In this document: positions 1 through 5,920 of the stretch, piece by piece
Position numbering within the stretch: position 1 is the first letter of the stretch
Layout of the letters: the number at the start of each line of letters is the position of its first letter
IMG/VR virus record: IMGVR_UViG_3300035698_013135
Coordinates: 1 to 20,061 of that record
Direction: 5' to 3' (one strand)
DNA length: 20,061 nt
Source: a virus
Translations under genes and position numbers: made by a program
Notes under the pieces: model-generated
The model's input: the letters and a program-made list of their open reading frames with translations, nothing else
Databases searched by the model: none
Told to the model about the DNA's origin: nothing

Positions 1-2
1 AC

Positions 3-707
3 AGAAAAGAGATTCTAGCCAGAGACTGCCTGTCCAAGTCTATCAACGTAGACCTAGAGCCAGCTATATTCGAGAAAACTGTCATAGGGCTGAACCTATC
101 TGGCTCTCTAGACGGATATGGTGAAATGCCAGAGACAGGCATAACCATCAAGGCCGAAATCAAATGCCCAAAGAACAAGAAGTCTAAAGTCTGGACAATG
201 GCTGAACAGGGCAAAATACCTACCTACTACATAGACCAGATGATTCATCAAGAATTGGTCTGCCCTACTGACGAAACTATCTTTATGGTCTACATCAGTG
301 ATGATGAGTTTATAACCCTCTATCCAGAGTTCACTGAAGGCCAGAAGGCCTCTCTTATGGAGAGTTGGCTAGACTACGATCTACAGAGATTTGAGAAGAA
401 AGCCAAGTCTTCAGACGACTCTCTAGCCCAAGCAGCAGAGTATTATCTGGATGCCAAGCGCAGAGAGAAGATTGCCAAAGAAGAGGTGGATGCTTTAAAG
501 GCAGAGCTTATCGCGCTTGTAGACGACACTGGTTACAAGTCTATGGAGATAGATTGCATAGACCCTGTTTCCGAGAAGCCACATAAGATCACCGTGGCTC
601 ACAAGACAAGAGCAGGATCAGTCCAGTACAAGAAGATTCCAGAGCTTGAAGGCGTTGACCTAGACACATACCGAGCCAATGCAACAACCTTCTGGGACGT
701 TCGGTAA
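3..707 (+). CDS. YqaJ-type viral recombinase/exonuclease, 5' truncated by window
   Basis: The reading frame is open from base 3 to the stop at 705-707, so the gene begins before the window; the ATG at 126 lies inside the domain and is not the true start. The catalytic core of the lambda-exonuclease/YqaJ nuclease fold is visible: SLDGYG (the Asp codon is at 111-113), then EIKCP with Glu at 156-158 and Lys at 162-164, the D...ExK metal site. It is followed by a YYIDQMIHQ helix like the Q-rich motif after the active site in this family. A charged helical stretch lies in the C-terminal third. Such enzymes resect double-stranded DNA for single-strand annealing recombination. The next gene starts in its stop codon (TAATG), and SSB and NinG follow, which fits a recombination operon. 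No annealase (RecT/Erf/Beta) is visible in the window; it may lie upstream. Confidence 0.85.
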   Translation, partial: RKEILARDCLSKSINVDLEPAIFEKTVIGLNLSGSLDGYGEMPETGITIKAEIKCPKNKKSKVWTMAEQGKIPTYYIDQMIHQELVCPTDETIFMVYISDDEFITLYPEFTEGQKASLMESWLDYDLQRFEKKAKSSDDSLAQAAEYYLDAKRREKIAKEEVDALKAELIALVDDTGYKSMEIDCIDPVSEKPHKITVAHKTRAGSVQYKKIPELEGVDLDTYRANATTFWDVR

Positions 708-1102
708 TGAGAAAGCCCAAGACAATGGCGGTGATAACGTCTCGCAATCAACTAGAGCAATTCATAGCCCAGTGGTCTGAGCATGACTGGCAGGAAGACC
801 CTAGACGATTCGAGACAAGCCGCTATGTCATGGGCAAGTCTAGATCACAAGAAAACTTGTATCGCTCACTGATGAGAAGACTGGCCGGTGAGATAGGCTA
901 TGAATCACCAGATGAGCTACATGGACAGTTCATAGAGGCTTTTGGTATCCGAGAGCTATATGAGAACGAAATGAATGGAGCGGAGACAGAGCGCGTTAAA
1001 TCAACCGGTGATTACACTATGGAGGAGTTATCAGCCCTGATAGAAAAGCTGATATTCGTAGCAGCCGATCACTACAGCATTGTATTGGAGATAGAGAAAT
1101 GA
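707..1102 (+). CDS. NinB-like phage recombination protein (tentative)
   Basis: A 131-residue protein whose ATG overlaps the stop of the exonuclease gene (TAATG), so translation is probably coupled. The middle reads SQENLYRSLMRRLAGEIG followed by DELH. The end reads STGDYTMEELSALIEKL and finishes with an amphipathic helix and ...YSIVLEIEK. This layout (QN..LY, DELH, then T..ytmeEls..i..l...a....gi.L) resembles lambda NinB (Orf) and related proteins, which bind SSB-coated single-stranded DNA and help load recombinases. The N-terminal 40 residues are not clearly NinB-like. The neighbours (exonuclease, SSB, NinG) support a recombination role. The family call rests on motif resemblance only; it could be another small replication-associated phage protein. 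Confidence 0.5.
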   Translation: MRKPKTMAVITSRNQLEQFIAQWSEHDWQEDPRRFETSRYVMGKSRSQENLYRSLMRRLAGEIGYESPDELHGQFIEAFGIRELYENEMNGAETERVKSTGDYTMEELSALIEKLIFVAADHYSIVLEIEK

Positions 1103-1176
1103 GTAAGCAGTACCAAGAGGAAGACGTTACCAGCGAACAAGAGCCAGAGCAGACGGAGACAAGCGATGCAGTTTAA
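1099..1176 (+). CDS. Possible 25-residue acidic small ORF
   Basis: An ATG overlaps the previous stop as ATGA (1099-1102) and opens a 25-codon frame ending in TAA at 1174-1176. It encodes MSKQYQEEDVTSEQEPEQTE followed by TSDAV, a very acidic Gln/Glu-rich peptide. It fills the only gap between the NinB-like gene and SSB and overlaps the upstream SSB start candidate. The gene-to-gene ATGA coupling is the main argument for it. No family is recognisable, and it may simply be a leader that couples translation into ssb. Codon count is too low for any composition test. Confidence 0.3.
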   Translation: MSKQYQEEDVTSEQEPEQTETSDAV

Positions 1177-1579
1177 AGGAACAATGAACCAATGCTCTTT
1201 AATGGGTAACATCGGCAACGACCTAGAGCTTAGGTTTGCTGGCGAGACACCCGTTATAGAAATGAGCATAGCTACGGCGAGAAAGATCAAAGACGGAGAC
1301 ACCACAGACTGGCACAGCGTAAAGGTCTACGGTAAGTCAGCCGAAAACCTCCACACCCTGATGAAGAAAGGCAGCAAGATACTTGTTACCGGATATTATC
1401 AGCAAGAGAAGTGGGAGCAGGAAGGCCAGAAGCGAAGCAAGATGGTAATGATCGCCAGAGAGTGGACAGGGATCAGCGGGTTCACGGAACACAGTGAGCG
1501 CAAAGGCCCTCAGCAAAGGCCAGCACATGAACAAGCGCCGCCTATAGAAGACTTCGATGACGATATACCTTTTAGATAA
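1166..1579 (+). CDS. ssb: Single-stranded DNA-binding protein (SSB)
   Basis: A 137-residue protein with one OB fold in residues ~7-105: NQCSLMGNIGNDLELRF, then FAGETPVIEMSIAT, WHSVKVYGKSAENLHTLMKKGSKILVTGYYQQEKW and MVMIAREW. This is the bacterial-type SSB pattern. A short Pro/Gln-rich linker leads to the acidic tail EDFDDDIPFR, which recruits partner proteins. The tail has an extra arginine after the usual terminal Phe (see findings). Two starts are possible. ATG 1166 has GGAG 9 bases upstream. ATG 1184 follows the stop of a tiny upstream frame and has AAAGGA only 3 bases away. The first is preferred for spacing, though the second gives an N-terminus (MNQCSLMGN) close to many short phage SSBs. 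It protects single-stranded DNA made by the exonuclease next door. Confidence 0.93.
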   Translation: MQFKGTMNQCSLMGNIGNDLELRFAGETPVIEMSIATARKIKDGDTTDWHSVKVYGKSAENLHTLMKKGSKILVTGYYQQEKWEQEGQKRSKMVMIAREWTGISGFTEHSERKGPQQRPAHEQAPPIEDFDDDIPFR

Positions 1580-1620
1580 ATCCCGTTGTAAGTCTAGGGG
1601 ATATAAAACATACTAGGCTA

Positions 1621-2046
1621 ATGAAGAATAAAACTTGCTTTAAATGTAACGAAACCAAACCCCTTGCGGAGTTCTACAAGCACAAGCAAATGGCCGATGG
1701 TCACTTGAACAAGTGTAAGGATTGCGCCAAGGGGGATGTTAAAGAACACCGATCAGGCAACATCGAGAGAATAAGGAAGTACGACCGCGACAGAGGCAAC
1801 CGGCAAAGCAAAGAGTACCTTGAAGCGTACAGAGCGGATAACCCAGAGAAGTACAGGGCTCACAACATGGTTAATAACGCCATCAGAGACGGAAAATTGT
1901 TTACAGAGCCATGCGAGGTCTGCGGAGAAACGGAGCGCATTCACGCCCACCATGATGACTACTCAAAACCACTAAATGTCCGCTGGCTTTGCGCTGTCCA
2001 CCACCGACAATGGCACACTGAAAATGGTAAAGACAAAGGGAGGTGA
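1621..2046 (+). CDS. HNH-type zinc-binding endonuclease-like protein
   Basis: A 141-residue protein with two metal-binding parts. The N-terminus has CFKC (6-9) and CKDC (32-35), a zinc ribbon in the common phage context KpLaeFyKhk..dGHlnkCKdC. The C-terminus has CEVC (98-101), then HAHHDDYSKPL and WLCAVHHRQWH, a His-Cys cluster of the HNH/beta-beta-alpha-metal type. Proteins of this architecture are frequent in phages and are annotated as HNH endonucleases or zinc-finger proteins; their substrates are usually unknown. It follows ssb after 41 bases without a clear Shine-Dalgarno. It could be a free-standing homing-type nuclease or a real component of the recombination module. Confidence 0.7.
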   Translation: MKNKTCFKCNETKPLAEFYKHKQMADGHLNKCKDCAKGDVKEHRSGNIERIRKYDRDRGNRQSKEYLEAYRADNPEKYRAHNMVNNAIRDGKLFTEPCEVCGETERIHAHHDDYSKPLNVRWLCAVHHRQWHTENGKDKGR

Positions 2047-2446
2047 TCGCGGTCTAAAGATATGGAAAGCGACTCAGGAACACAATAGACGCGCAGCCAG
2101 AGGACTGAACCGGTGGCACCAACCTCACAGTATATTTGAGGAAGCGCCACTGTCTTGGTTTAGGGCAGACACCTTGAAAGGACATGTTATCTTTGCCTTT
2201 CGAGGTGATGTCTGTGTTCGCTCAGAGCCAGCCGATTTCTTATTGAACAAGACTAAAAAGGAGGTCAGAGACTTCCTCAGAGCCAAGAAAGCCGAAGTAG
2301 GTACACTGGGCACCGACCTGCCAAGGATGACTGTCAGGCTAGAAGACGGAACGTTAGGAGAAGTGTTCTGTAAGCCCCAGTTGCGGCCACAATATCAAAC
2401 CAGCAAAGAAGCCAAGTCAGAACCCAAGTCAGCGTATCAATTCTGA
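2024..2446 (+). CDS. Hypothetical protein between HNH and NinG genes
   Basis: A 140-residue basic protein with no recognised family. An in-frame ATG at 1976 would give a start 48 bases further up, deep inside the HNH gene. ATG 2024 (MVKTKGGDRG) reduces the overlap to 23 bases and is preferred, although neither has a good Shine-Dalgarno. The sequence contains a mixed alpha/beta core with WFRADTLKGHVIFAFRGDVCV, then a Lys/Glu-rich helix (LNKTKKEVRDFLRAKKAEVG) and a polar Lys/Ser/Gln tail. Its position in a tightly packed recombination block suggests a related DNA-metabolism role, which is inference only. Confidence 0.6.
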   Translation: MVKTKGGDRGLKIWKATQEHNRRAARGLNRWHQPHSIFEEAPLSWFRADTLKGHVIFAFRGDVCVRSEPADFLLNKTKKEVRDFLRAKKAEVGTLGTDLPRMTVRLEDGTLGEVFCKPQLRPQYQTSKEAKSEPKSAYQF

Positions 2447-2448
2447 TA

Positions 2449-2994
2449 ATGGCTAAGAAGTGTCGAAACCCAGAATGCAAAGCCCCCTTCGAGACAACGT
2501 TCTCCAGTATGCAGAAGACCTGCTCTGTCCCTTGTGCCATCAGACTTACTGAACTAGACAAAGAGAAGTCTAGACGTAAAGACAACCGGGAAGCCAAGAA
2601 GACGCACCGGGAGAAAGACAGGGGTTGGTGGATAAAGACTGTCCAGACTGAATTCAACCGGTACATCAGAAACAGAGACAAGCATTTACCCTGCATTAGT
2701 TGCGGGGAGACAAGACAAGACCTGAAGTATGATGCTGGGCACTATCGCTCAGTAGGTGCCTGCGGCGAGTTAAGATTTGAAGAACTGAACTGCCACCGCC
2801 AATGTAGTTACAAATGCAATCAAACGATGACAGGGAATATTATTGAATACAGAAAGGGGTTGGTCCTGAAAATAGGACAAGACAAGGTGGACTGGATAGA
2901 AGGCCCACATGAGTTGAAGAAGTACACAATCGAGGATTTGAGAGAGTTACTAGAGAAATATAGGAAGCTGAACAAGGAATCTGGGCCGAAGTAG
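2449..2994 (+). CDS. ninG: NinG/Rap recombination protein
   Basis: A 181-residue protein matching lambda NinG (Rap), which cleaves branched DNA such as D-loops and Holliday junctions during phage recombination. The N-terminal zinc-binding part has CRNPEC (5-10) and KTCSVPCA. A charged helical linker follows (DKEKSRRKDNREAKKTHREK). The signature region is LPCISCGE, YDAGHYRSVGACGELRFEE and then NCHRQCSYKCN, the Cys/His cluster of the family. The gene starts 2 bases after the previous stop. It is the last gene of the left + strand block, and its stop codon lies inside a long hairpin facing the convergent - strand operon. Confidence 0.88.
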   Translation: MAKKCRNPECKAPFETTFSSMQKTCSVPCAIRLTELDKEKSRRKDNREAKKTHREKDRGWWIKTVQTEFNRYIRNRDKHLPCISCGETRQDLKYDAGHYRSVGACGELRFEELNCHRQCSYKCNQTMTGNIIEYRKGLVLKIGQDKVDWIEGPHELKKYTIEDLRELLEKYRKLNKESGPK

Positions 2995-3012
2995 AAAACT
3001 ACAACGGCCCGG
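2981..3012. terminator. Hairpin between convergent operons
   Basis: CTGGGCCG (2981-2988) pairs with CGGCCCGG (3005-3012), with one T-G wobble. Inside it GTAG (2991-2994) pairs with CTAC (2999-3002) around an AAAA loop, separated from the outer stem by a symmetric AA/AA internal loop. The ninG stop codon is in the inner stem, and the - strand operon ends at 3018. There is no T-run on either side, so this is either a weak bidirectional terminator or an mRNA 3'-end stabiliser. Confidence 0.5.
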
Positions 3013-3017
3013 GCAGG

Positions 3018-3275
3018 TTAAACCAACGTGTCATCCATCGCCTGTTCTAATACTGGCCACAGTTCGCCCATATTGGCCCCAGAGACCTTGCAGAGCGTTT
3101 TAGCCAGTTCGGACACCGCTAACTTATGCTTCTCCCTATCGAGCATAGACAGGTCTATATAGGCTTCTCTGTTAGGCAGCAAAACATCAGAGTCATTAAC
3201 GGCCATCACAGACTTATCCATATTGATCAGGCCACTAGCACAACGCTTACCTTCACCACTCTTTATCAGCATCAT
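3018..3275 (-). CDS. Small hypothetical protein, last gene of leftward operon
   Basis: An 85-residue protein starting at one of two adjacent ATGs (3275 or 3272), preceded on the - strand by AAAAAGGGG at suitable spacing. The frame is open further upstream, but that part lies out of frame inside the previous gene and encodes an implausible Leu/Arg-rich stretch, so the short form is preferred. It overlaps the upstream gene by 23 bases. The C-terminal half (MLDREKHKLAVSELAKTLCK, ending in VLEQAMDDTLV) is predicted helical and acidic. No family is recognised. Confidence 0.6.
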   Translation of the reverse strand: MMLIKSGEGKRCASGLINMDKSVMAVNDSDVLLPNREAYIDLSMLDREKHKLAVSELAKTLCKVSGANMGELWPVLEQAMDDTLV

Positions 3276-3711
3276 CCATCCCCTTTTTAATATTAGGCGT
3301 GAGCACCCCAACAAGACTCTCAAAGAGCCCGTCAACAGTCTCCAAGGCAGCTTCCCGAGAACTAATAACCTCATCACTAGGATCATCAAAGACAAGCATA
3401 TCTACACTAGCGGACACGGCTTGAGCTAAGTTAAGCAAGAAGACCTGAGACCAAATATCATCACCCATCTGCGTCTTCTGGGCTATTTCTAGGTGCATAG
3501 CACAGACACCAAAGATCATAGCGTCAGACATTTTTGACGGGTCTACAGGGTTAGAGTCATTGCCAAGAGCAGCAAACTGAGAGCCGTTATCTGAAGTAAC
3601 AACCGAGACAACAAAGTCTTGATCATCACCATCAGAAGTAAACATAAGGATATCGGCCATTGCCTTCCTAATATCCTGCTTGTTCTGTTTAGTCTTTACT
3701 GATACACCCAT
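3253..3711 (-). CDS. Hypothetical protein
   Basis: A 152-residue acidic protein. Its ATG overlaps the stop of the preceding gene as TAATG on the - strand, so translation is probably coupled. A polar N-terminus (VKTKQNKQDIRKAMADILMF) is followed by a beta-like segment (DFVVSVVTSDNGSQFAALG), then helices with SDAMIFGVCAMHLEIAQ and FLLNLAQAVSASVDMLV, and an acidic tail. Its order of secondary structure loosely resembles the neighbouring gene at 3711-4100 and the two may be old paralogues, but identity is too low to assert by eye. No function assigned. Confidence 0.65.
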   Translation of the reverse strand: MGVSVKTKQNKQDIRKAMADILMFTSDGDDQDFVVSVVTSDNGSQFAALGNDSNPVDPSKMSDAMIFGVCAMHLEIAQKTQMGDDIWSQVFLLNLAQAVSASVDMLVFDDPSDEVISSREAALETVDGLFESLVGVLTPNIKKGMDDADKEW

Positions 3712-4100
3712 TACTTAGATTCCTTTTCTAGTTTAGCGCCTATTTCTATAGCTTCTAGACGCACCAAGACCATCTGAACCAAGTCTTGCATCGGCTCATT
3801 AGGCGCACCGAGCTTTTCTTTCAGGATATTGCAATAAGCCGAGTAAACGGCGGCAATAGCAGACATATAAACCAACTCCCCCTCGAAAGAGCTACCATTG
3901 GCGGGATGCTCATCGGCTAGAGACCCAGCTAGAGACGCCACAAGCTGCCCAGCGGCCATAGTAGCCAAATCCGAACCGCTACCCTTGATTTTACTCTGAG
4001 TAATTTCATTCTCCGGGTCATTGACAGATAGACAGAAGGTTAAACCCTCGTCTTCCAGAATCTTTGAACACGCCTCAAATGCTTTCTCGTAATTGTTCAT
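3711..4100 (-). CDS. Hypothetical protein with strong ribosome-binding site
   Basis: A 129-residue protein. The frame extends up to 4157, but the ATG at 4100 (MNNYEKAFEACSKILEDEG) is preceded by GGAGGTTTT, a near-ideal Shine-Dalgarno, and is the clear start. It has a helical N-terminus, a short beta segment (LTFCLSVNDPENEITQSKIK), a glycine/alanine-rich helix (GSDLATMAAGQLVASLAGSL) and two further helices. No family recognised. The start region lies in a hairpin loop, and the next gene overlaps its stop. Confidence 0.7.
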   Translation of the reverse strand: MNNYEKAFEACSKILEDEGLTFCLSVNDPENEITQSKIKGSGSDLATMAAGQLVASLAGSLADEHPANGSSFEGELVYMSAIAAVYSAYCNILKEKLGAPNEPMQDLVQMVLVRLEAIEIGAKLEKESK

Positions 4101-4113
4101 AAAACCTCCAATT
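4091..4113 (-). promoter_or_regulatory. Shine-Dalgarno/start hairpin of gene 3711-4100
   Basis: On the - strand AATTG and CAATT form a perfect 5-bp stem around a 13-base loop that holds both the Shine-Dalgarno GAGGT and the ATG at 4100. This is one of the repeated start-site hairpins discussed in the findings. Confidence 0.45.
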
Positions 4114-4133
4114 GATTTCCGTTTCTGCCTTTT

Positions 4134-4181
4134 GGCTTCATCGACATAGGTACACACCTATGGACGGAAGGGACCGAAGCC
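4134..4181 (-). promoter_or_regulatory. Nested hairpin leader between two small genes
   Basis: In the 82-base gap between the genes ending at 4183 and starting at 4100, an outer pair GGCTTC (4134-4139)/GAAGCC (4176-4181) encloses a perfect 7-bp hairpin CATAGGT-ACAC-ACCTATG (4145-4162). In the - strand RNA it is followed by GCC-AAAA-GGC and then the Shine-Dalgarno hairpin of the next gene. It lacks a T-run, so it looks like a processing or stability element rather than an intrinsic terminator. Confidence 0.4.
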
Positions 4182-4182
4182 C

Positions 4183-4401
4183 CTAGTCAGTCTCCAGTCT
4201 AATTTTGTAAGTAGCGCCCTCGAATGCGTCACCATCGAAAGTTGTAGTCAAATCGGCGCAGACTGCCTCATTGTCTACAAGGTCTCTAAGAATCGTTTCT
4301 AGGACTTCTCTAGTTAATGGGATGCTGATATGGGTCAAGACTCTATGGTGCCTTGTAAAGCCCTCAGCGGTGTCTATGGACACAATCTTGTTATCTGTCA
4401 T
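4183..4401 (-). CDS. Small hypothetical protein
   Basis: A 72-residue acidic protein, MTDNKIVSIDTAEGFTRHHR at the N-terminus, then HISIPLTREVLETILRDLVDN and a beta-hairpin-like end (LTTTFDGDAFEGATYKIRLE). The layout suggests a small alpha/beta fold with a central helix. The start at 4401 has GAGGGGCG upstream at 8-base spacing. No family is recognised. It sits in a string of small genes of the leftward operon; the head of that operon (AAA+ ATPase) gives no direct hint at its role. Confidence 0.65.
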   Translation of the reverse strand: MTDNKIVSIDTAEGFTRHHRVLTHISIPLTREVLETILRDLVDNEAVCADLTTTFDGDAFEGATYKIRLETD

Positions 4402-4422
4402 TGATTTCGCCCCTCTATCAAT
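4400..4422 (-). promoter_or_regulatory. Shine-Dalgarno hairpin of gene 4183-4401
   Basis: ATTGAT (4417-4422 read on the - strand) pairs perfectly with ATCAAT (4400-4405) over 6 bp. The 11-base loop AGAGGGGCGAA carries the Shine-Dalgarno, and the first two bases of the ATG fall in the stem. Confidence 0.5.
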
Positions 4423-4435
4423 ACTATTTCCAAGT

Positions 4436-4606
4436 TCACACCCCCTCAGCTAATAGTTCAGCTTCTAACTCTTTAAAGACGAGGTCTATGTCTACGTCCA
4501 TTCTCTGTGCCGCGTACTGTATAGCCGACATAACCGTACCGTCATCTGGATAGTCCAGAAGAGCCCGCATCAAAACTAAAATTGTTACTTTGTCTAGATC
4601 ATTCAT
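4436..4606 (-). CDS. Small hypothetical helical protein
   Basis: A 56-residue acidic protein. An upstream TTG at 4624 is in frame, but the ATG at 4606 overlaps the stop of the previous gene as ATGA and has GGAGG 11 bases upstream, so the shorter form is preferred. The sequence (MNDLDKVTILVLMRALLDYP, then a turn, then AIQYAAQRMDVDIDLVFKEL) looks like a two- or three-helix bundle with an acidic surface. No family is recognised. Confidence 0.6.
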   Translation of the reverse strand: MNDLDKVTILVLMRALLDYPDDGTVMSAIQYAAQRMDVDIDLVFKELEAELLAEGV

Positions 4607-4878
4607 ATTTTCCAAAGCCTCCAAAGCTCAATTAACCATGCCTTAAACATGCAAGTTAATACAACGGCCTCTTCTCGAAGTATCAAAGCAGGTACGAATT
4701 GTATAATGCCAGTGATCAAATGATCGCCAGCATGATCAGAGAGCCCATCTAAAAAACAATGCCGGATAAACTCAAAGCAGTTGTACAACGCTGAAAACCA
4801 AATCACCAATACCATAGTGCCACCAAAAACAACTAAGTTTTTGATAAAGCCAATTCCTTTTTCGCTGTCTAATCTCAT
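4603..4878 (-). CDS. Small membrane protein, hypothetical
   Basis: A 91-residue protein. The frame opens at a GTG at 4920, but the ATG at 4878 has GGAG 9 bases upstream and shares its whole leader with the AAA+ gene, so it is preferred. The N-terminus is polar (MRLDSEKGIG). A first hydrophobic segment spans residues ~13-34 (LVVFGGTMVLVIWFSALYN). A loop with several His/Asp residues follows, then a second hydrophobic stretch at ~53-86 (ITGIIQFVPALIL and VVLTCMFKAWLIELW) interrupted by REE. It is likely an inner-membrane protein with two membrane segments. Nothing links it to lysis, because it is in the leftward operon far from the endolysin. Confidence 0.6.
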   Translation of the reverse strand: MRLDSEKGIGFIKNLVVFGGTMVLVIWFSALYNCFEFIRHCFLDGLSDHAGDHLITGIIQFVPALILREEAVVLTCMFKAWLIELWRLWKI

Positions 4879-4882
4879 TTTT

Positions 4883-4896
4883 ACATTCTCCAATGT
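4883..4896 (-). promoter_or_regulatory. Shine-Dalgarno hairpin of the membrane-protein gene
   Basis: Read on the - strand: ACATT-GGAG-AATGT, a perfect 5-bp stem presenting the Shine-Dalgarno as a tetraloop, then AAAA and the ATG. About 23 bases covering this element and the start are identical to the leader of the AAA+ gene at 7238-7260. Confidence 0.6.
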
Positions 4897-4925
4897 TGGT
4901 TTGATAGTGGTTGAACCCACTAGAA

Positions 4926-4947
4926 GGGGCCCTCTATTGAAGGCCCT
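4926..4947 (-). terminator. Intergenic hairpin downstream of the 288-residue gene
   Basis: GGGCC (4927-4931) pairs with GGCCC (4942-4946) around a 10-base loop, with a possible G-T pair outside. It lies in the 93-base gap after the gene ending at 4972. No T-run follows in the leftward direction, so a partial terminator or an RNA-processing hairpin are equally possible. Confidence 0.35.
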
Positions 4948-4971
4948 ATCTGGTTAGCTCAAGTTTTCCTT

Positions 4972-5838
4972 TTAATATGCTCCATCAGTGGCAGCGGTTT
5001 GTAGCGATTCCCATACCTCAGCGTCTAGACCGTCTTTTAAGTGAGACAGAAGAGTTTTAATCGCTCCCTCGGGAGTGCCGTATCCCTCAGTTATTGCTGG
5101 AATACATAACTCATTCGCGCCTAGTTCAGAATGATTAGGATTAATCACGATTCCGTATCCAGATACGTTTGTTATAGATTCATCCCACGTCTCAAACATT
5201 CTAAAATTAATCCTTCTAGACCATGATGGGTTAGCTAGAGCAAAAATCGCCCTGTCCCTTTCTAGTGGGTCTCCGGCGGATTTAATTTTAACCCGATTAT
5301 AAACCCTTCCGTTTTTGATCTTACTCAGGAAGACAGAGACAATTTCTACACTAATCCCCATGGCTTCAAGTGAATCAACCAAACCCATAAGAGCAAACCC
5401 AAAATTCATCATTTCCTTTGTGTCTACACTAGCCGAACATACGCAATTGTAAACAAGGGTAACGACTGGCGCTCTAGAAGAAATTTCTTCCCCCCTAGAT
5501 ACCATGTGGCAAGGGTCTCCAGAACAAAATGCGGGTATATCAGGAAAGCCACCCGCTACCCCATAAGACAGCGAATTAGCACGAACTGAACCCATGACTG
5601 GGCTCTCTGCCTCTAGCTTCAAAACGCGCTCTAAGCCTTCTGGCCAGCCTTCCCTTGCGAGTTTGATTGTCTCTTCCCAGTTATCAGTACCTGTAAACCA
5701 CTTACTTCCAGACTTACTAGAACAATCGTCTTCAGACCATTTCTTAGAGGTTGGCACGTTTTCGATGTAATCAAGAAACTGATCAAAATCATCAAACTCA
5801 GTCATACAGGTATTACCGTCTTTATATGCTTTATTCAT
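4972..5838 (-). CDS. Phage protein with possible degenerate VWA-like fold, partner of AAA+ ATPase
   Basis: A 288-residue protein. The N-terminus is acidic (MTEFDDFDQFLDYIENVP) with a Ser/Lys-rich linker. The centre has KLAREGWPEGLERVLKL, a motif seen in phage proteins encoded beside CobS/MoxR-like ATPases. A core of alternating strands and helices follows: VVTLVYNCVCSA, FALMGLVDSLEAMG, ISVEIVSVFLS, then RRINFRMFE and GYGIVINPN. This order resembles a von Willebrand A domain, but the expected metal-site DxSxS at the end of the first strand is replaced by NCVCS, so metal binding is doubtful. MoxR-family ATPases are commonly paired with VWA proteins, and the ATPase gene lies directly upstream in the same operon. 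Family placement is inference. Confidence 0.6.
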   Translation of the reverse strand: MNKAYKDGNTCMTEFDDFDQFLDYIENVPTSKKWSEDDCSSKSGSKWFTGTDNWEETIKLAREGWPEGLERVLKLEAESPVMGSVRANSLSYGVAGGFPDIPAFCSGDPCHMVSRGEEISSRAPVVTLVYNCVCSASVDTKEMMNFGFALMGLVDSLEAMGISVEIVSVFLSKIKNGRVYNRVKIKSAGDPLERDRAIFALANPSWSRRINFRMFETWDESITNVSGYGIVINPNHSELGANELCIPAITEGYGTPEGAIKTLLSHLKDGLDAEVWESLQTAATDGAY

Positions 5839-5853
5839 ACTGTTTTCTCCAGT
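5839..5853 (-). promoter_or_regulatory. Shine-Dalgarno hairpin of the 288-residue gene
   Basis: On the - strand ACTG pairs with CAGT (4 bp) around the 7-base loop GAGAAAA, which carries the Shine-Dalgarno GGAG core; the ATG at 5838 follows directly. Confidence 0.4.
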
Positions 5854-5884
5854 TTTGTTTTAGTGCTTAAATTTACACTCCGAA

Positions 5885-5906
5885 TAGCTCTCGGTTAAGA
5901 GAGCTA
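5885..5906 (-). terminator. 8-bp perfect hairpin between AAA+ and downstream gene
   Basis: TAGCTCTC (5885-5892) and GAGAGCTA (5899-5906) form a perfect 8-bp stem with a 6-base loop, 15 bases after the AAA+ stop. There is no T-run leftward, so it may attenuate rather than end transcription, or protect or process the mRNA. Confidence 0.45.
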
Positions 5907-5920
5907 AACAGGCTATAAAC

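Noticed and set aside
3276-3395. N-terminal extension of the 3018-3275 gene
   Set aside because: It is out of frame within the previous gene, encodes a Leu/Arg-rich shadow and has a poor start, while AAAAAGGGG precedes the ATGs at 3275/3272.
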